Source: UBA668 sp039796575 (GTDB lineage Bacteria; Actinomycetota; Acidimicrobiia; Acidimicrobiales; Ilumatobacteraceae). Taken from it: a stretch of 9,191 nt of DNA. The stretch is taken from positions 1 to 9,191 of the forward strand of contig JBDKJP010000083.1 of NCBI GenBank assembly GCA_039796575.1, in the 5' to 3' direction. The stretch's first letter is position 1; each line of letters opens with the position of its first letter. Shown here piece after piece: positions 7,035 through 9,191 of the stretch. A program made the position numbers and the translations under genes. The notes beneath the pieces are model-generated. The model worked only from the letters and a program-made list of their open reading frames with translations, made no database searches and was not told the origin of the DNA.

Positions 7035-8324
7035 ATGTCATCTGGACCCACTCCCGGCCGCGACCTCGGGCGCGACGACCTCGACATCGTCGACCCCGAC
7101 TCGTACCTCGACGGCTTCCCTCACGCCACGTTCCGTCGCCTCCGCGACACCGACCCGGTGAGCTGGTGGCCGGAGCACGACGGCGGCCAGGGCTTCTGGG
7201 CCGTCACCCGCTACGAGGACCTGCTGTACGTGAGCCAGCACGTCGAGCTGTTCTCCAGCGCGCAGGGCATCACGCTCGAGGAGATCGAGGGCGACGACTT
7301 CCACCTCCGCCGCAACATGCTCGAGTACGACCCGCCCGAGCACACCCGCTACCGCCGCCTGGTGAGCAAGCCGTTCAGCCGCCGCGAGGTCTACGGCTAC
7401 GAGGACGGCATCCGCGAGCTCGCCCGCGACGTGGTGCTCGACGCACGCGAGCTCGGCCCGCAGTTCGACTACGTCGACCGCGTCGCGAAGCAGCTGCCGA
7501 TGAAGATGCTCGGGCGCCTGCTGGGCGTGCCCGACAGCGACGGCGACTGGCTGGTCGAACAGGGCGACGCGCTGCTCGGCAACCTCGACCCGGAGATGAC
7601 CCAGTACCCCGTGGGCCTCACCGACACCGACGAGTTCAAGCACATCCCGTTCCGCTCGCCCGCCGCCCTCGAGCTGTACCGCTACGCCGAACAGCAGGCC
7701 GAGCTGCGCAAGGGCTGCCCCGCGCACGACGTGATCGGCAAGCTGCTCGAGCCCACCATCGACGGCGAGAAGCTCACCGAGCTGCAGTTCAAGAACCTCT
7801 TCGTGCTCATGGTGAGCGCCGGTAACGACACCACCCGCTACACCATGGCCGGCGGCATCAAGGCGCTCGCCGAGCACCCCGAGCAGTTCGCCGAACTGCG
7901 CCAGGCGTGCATCGACCGCAACGACGACGTCGTCGAGCGCGCCGTCGAGGAGGTGCTGCGCTGGACCTCGGTCACGATGCACTTCCGCCGCACCGCCACC
8001 CAGGACGTCGAGCTGCAGGGCAAGCAGATCAAGCAGGGCGACAAGGTGGTCATCTGGTTCAGCTCGGCCGACTACGACGACCGCCAGTTCTCCGACCCGT
8101 TCCGCTTCGACATCCATCGCACGCCGAACGACCACGTCGCGTTCAACCTCCGCAGCCCGCACCTGTGCCTCGGCGCGCAGCTCGCGCGCATGGAGCTGAA
8201 GGTGCTGTTCGAGGAGCTGCTGCCGCGCATCGAGTCGGTCGAGATCGACGGCCCCATCGAACGGCTCCGCAGCAACTTCATCTGCGGCATGAAGCGCCTG
8301 CCGGTGAAGGTCGCGTGGGCATGA
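7035..8324 (+). CDS. Cytochrome P450 with a divergent haem-binding loop
   Basis: This 429-residue soluble P450 has the normal length and no membrane segment. It should use oxygen and electrons from a ferredoxin system to hydroxylate a small molecule. The C-helix segment MLEYDPPEHTRYRRLVSKPF (95-114) resembles actinobacterial CYP124/125/142-like proteins. The I-helix AGNDTT (262-267) has the oxygen-activating Asp265-Thr266. The K-helix EVLR pair is Glu306 and Arg309. The haem ligand is Cys378 in HLCLG. The loop before it, F370-N-L-R-S-P-H376-L-C378, has none of the glycines normally found there (as in FGxGxHxC) and fails the standard PROSITE-type pattern; the reading frame is intact on both sides, so this is not a frameshift. 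Folding and haem binding may still work, since the Cys, His376, ExxR and I-helix are kept. No ferredoxin or reductase gene is in the window. Its stop overlaps the next start as ATGA. Confidence 0.93.
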   Translation: MSSGPTPGRDLGRDDLDIVDPDSYLDGFPHATFRRLRDTDPVSWWPEHDGGQGFWAVTRYEDLLYVSQHVELFSSAQGITLEEIEGDDFHLRRNMLEYDPPEHTRYRRLVSKPFSRREVYGYEDGIRELARDVVLDARELGPQFDYVDRVAKQLPMKMLGRLLGVPDSDGDWLVEQGDALLGNLDPEMTQYPVGLTDTDEFKHIPFRSPAALELYRYAEQQAELRKGCPAHDVIGKLLEPTIDGEKLTELQFKNLFVLMVSAGNDTTRYTMAGGIKALAEHPEQFAELRQACIDRNDDVVERAVEEVLRWTSVTMHFRRTATQDVELQGKQIKQGDKVVIWFSSADYDDRQFSDPFRFDIHRTPNDHVAFNLRSPHLCLGAQLARMELKVLFEELLPRIESVEIDGPIERLRSNFICGMKRLPVKVAWA

Positions 8325-9073
8325 AGCTGGCACCCGAGGCGCGTCCGCTCATCGGCCTGTCCGGTCGCCGCTGGCCGGCCGAGTGGATCCCGCTGTTCGA
8401 CTACACCGCCCTCCACGGCGAAGAGGTCGACGTGCACCTCAGCGAGTACCCGAAGGTCATCGAACGCGCGGGAGGCCTGCCCGTGCAGCTCACCCGCAAC
8501 ACCGACCCGGTGTCCATCGTCCGTCGCCTCGACGGGCTGGTGATGACCGGCGGTGCCGACCCCGACCCCGCGCTCTACGGGGAGGAGCCGCACCCCGAGC
8601 TCGGTCAGGTCGAGCGCGGCCGCGACGACTGGGAGCTCGCACTCATCCGCGCCGCGCTCGACGCACGCATCCCCATGCTGTGCGTGTGCCGCGGTGCGCA
8701 GCTGCTCAACATCGCACTCGGCGGCACCCTGGTGCAGCACCTCGACGCACCCGAGCACGCCCGCTGGGACCACCCCCGCATCGACCGCTGCCACACCGTG
8801 CGTGTCGCCCCGGGCAGCCGCGCCGAGGAGCTGTACGGGCCCGAGACGCCCACCAACAGCCTGCACCACCAGGCCGTCGGTCGCATCGGCGACGGCGTGG
8901 TCGTCACCGGCACCACCGAGGACGGTGTGGTCGAGGCGTTCGAGGTGGAGGGCCGGCCCGAGGTGTTCGCCGTGCAGTGGCACCCCGAGATGCTCAGCGA
9001 CCAGACCGACCCCGCCTTCCTCTGGCTCGTCCGCCAATCCGCTGCCCGCGTCACCCACATCCCGCGAACTTAA
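8321..9073 (+). CDS. Class I glutamine-amidotransferase-like gamma-glutamyl hydrolase (peptidase C26, PuuD-like)
   Basis: This 250-residue protein has the full triad of the family: nucleophile Cys123 in CVCRGAQLLN, and His221 and Glu223 in VQWHPEM. Other family marks are MTGGADPDP (75-83), LGGTLVQHL (133-141) and NSLHHQAV (179-186). PuuD-like relatives hydrolyse gamma-glutamyl amides such as gamma-glutamyl-GABA, releasing glutamate. It stands alone, without the synthetase partner of biosynthetic amidotransferases, which favours hydrolysis. The ATG at 8321 overlaps the P450 stop (ATGA), so translation is coupled and the product probably acts in the same pathway as the P450. A gamma-glutamylated amine intermediate would also need a glutamine-synthetase-like ligase, which is absent from the window. 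The alternative is release of an unrelated gamma-glutamyl or peptide-like group. The TAA stop lies within the palindrome at 9063-9080. Confidence 0.9.
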   Translation: MKLAPEARPLIGLSGRRWPAEWIPLFDYTALHGEEVDVHLSEYPKVIERAGGLPVQLTRNTDPVSIVRRLDGLVMTGGADPDPALYGEEPHPELGQVERGRDDWELALIRAALDARIPMLCVCRGAQLLNIALGGTLVQHLDAPEHARWDHPRIDRCHTVRVAPGSRAEELYGPETPTNSLHHQAVGRIGDGVVVTGTTEDGVVEAFEVEGRPEVFAVQWHPEMLSDQTDPAFLWLVRQSAARVTHIPRT

Positions 9074-9100
9074 GTTCGCGCGAACGCCCGCGAACTTAAG
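9063..9100. terminator. Nested palindromes and 12-bp stem-loop between convergent genes
   Basis: CGCGAACTTAAGTTCGCG at 9063-9080 is a perfect 18-bp palindrome. CTTAAGTTCGCG (9069-9080) pairs with CGCGAACTTAAG (9089-9100) as a 12-bp perfect stem around an eight-base loop. GTTCGCGCGAAC (9074-9085) is a further 12-bp palindrome. CCCGCGAACTTAAG occurs directly repeated at 9061 and 9087. It lies where a rightward operon meets a probable leftward gene, as expected for a two-way terminator, but there is no T-run on either side. Its symmetry also suits a repressor site. Confidence 0.5.
9065..9078. promoter_or_regulatory. CGAAC-N4-GTTCG palindrome resembling a LexA (SOS) box
   Basis: The 14 bases CGAACTTAAGTTCG match the core CGAAC-N4-GTTCG of LexA operators in Gram-positive bacteria and actinobacteria. 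The central TTAA departs from the usual purine-N-purine-pyrimidine spacer. The site lies over the stop codon of the last rightward gene and not before any visible start, so an operator role is doubtful; it is also fully explained as part of the hairpin. Confidence 0.2.
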
Positions 9101-9104
9101 AGGG

Positions 9105-9191
9105 TCAGCGGAAAGTGCTCCAGCGGTCGCGGTAGGCGATGAGCTTGATGGTGATGATGAGCGTGCAGGCGAGTTGAAGTTGTGCGCGCCG
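9105..9191 (-). CDS. C-terminal fragment of a convergent gene, cut by window edge
   Basis: On the minus strand a frame open from the window edge ends in TGA at 9107-9105. It encodes 28 residues ending LIAYRDRWSTFR. Third positions are mostly G or C like the neighbours, and the stop sits just past the hairpin. About 13 hydrophobic residues (LACTLIITIKLIA) could be part of a membrane helix. I do not recognise the family; it could be chance coding in GC-rich DNA. Confidence 0.4.
   Translation of the reverse strand, partial: RRAQLQLACTLIITIKLIAYRDRWSTFR

Noticed and set aside
5299..7161. 620-codon plus-strand open frame crossing the FAH gene, the promoter spacer and the ADC-family gene
   Set aside because: It runs antisense to one real gene and out of frame with another. 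The product is Arg/His/Ala-rich with no domain.
7038..8333. 431-codon open frame on the minus strand opposite the P450
   Set aside because: It is an antisense shadow typical of GC-rich coding DNA. Its translation is Val/Glu/Leu/His-rich with no domain, and the plus-strand P450 has all family motifs.

Overview
The window is very GC-rich, with GTG starts, short or overlapping gene junctions and strong G/C preference at third codon positions. This points to a high-GC actinobacterium. An Acidimicrobiia-like host is my guess from general style, not something the sequence proves. Apart from the left edge the DNA is densely coding, and no stretch over 300 bases lacks a gene.

Layout, left to right. 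(1) Bases 1-174 hold two near-identical 26-bp-period repeats and the possible first codons of a leftward gene. They look like the end of an insertion sequence whose body lies outside the window. (2) A leftward three-gene unit (3717 down to 175) encodes an SH3-like/Ig-like membrane-anchored exported protein, a larger membrane-anchored cysteine-containing exported protein, and a Cof-type HAD phosphatase. The first two are joined by a TGATG stop/start overlap, and the phosphatase starts 22 bases further on. (3) A second leftward pair (6177 down to 3791) encodes a fumarylacetoacetate-hydrolase-family protein and an aldehyde dehydrogenase of the hydroxymuconic-semialdehyde type, joined by a GTGA overlap. 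(4) A divergent rightward operon (6236 to 9073) encodes an acetoacetate-decarboxylase-family protein, a cytochrome P450 and a class I glutamine-amidotransferase-like gamma-glutamyl hydrolase. The junctions are 1 base and a 4-base ATGA overlap. (5) A nested palindrome/hairpin at 9063-9100 is followed by the C-terminal codons of a convergent gene cut by the window edge.

The two divergent operons share a 58-base spacer. Its centre is the palindrome ACTATAGT, which gives a TATAGT -10 hexamer on each strand. The rightward transcript would begin almost at its ATG (leaderless), while the leftward one has a short leader with a good Shine-Dalgarno. Together the five enzymes (P450 oxidation, aldehyde oxidation, FAH-type C-C hydrolysis or tautomerisation, ADC-type chemistry, gamma-glutamyl amide hydrolysis) look like one catabolic pathway for an unknown aromatic, alicyclic or amine substrate. 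That grouping is inferred from gene order and shared control. The substrate, a P450 redox partner, a regulator and a transporter are not in the window.

The most unusual features are the P450 haem-binding loop, which has lost its glycines (F-N-L-R-S-P-H-L-C), the mirror-symmetric promoter, and a palindrome matching CGAAC-N4-GTTCG at the end of the operon.
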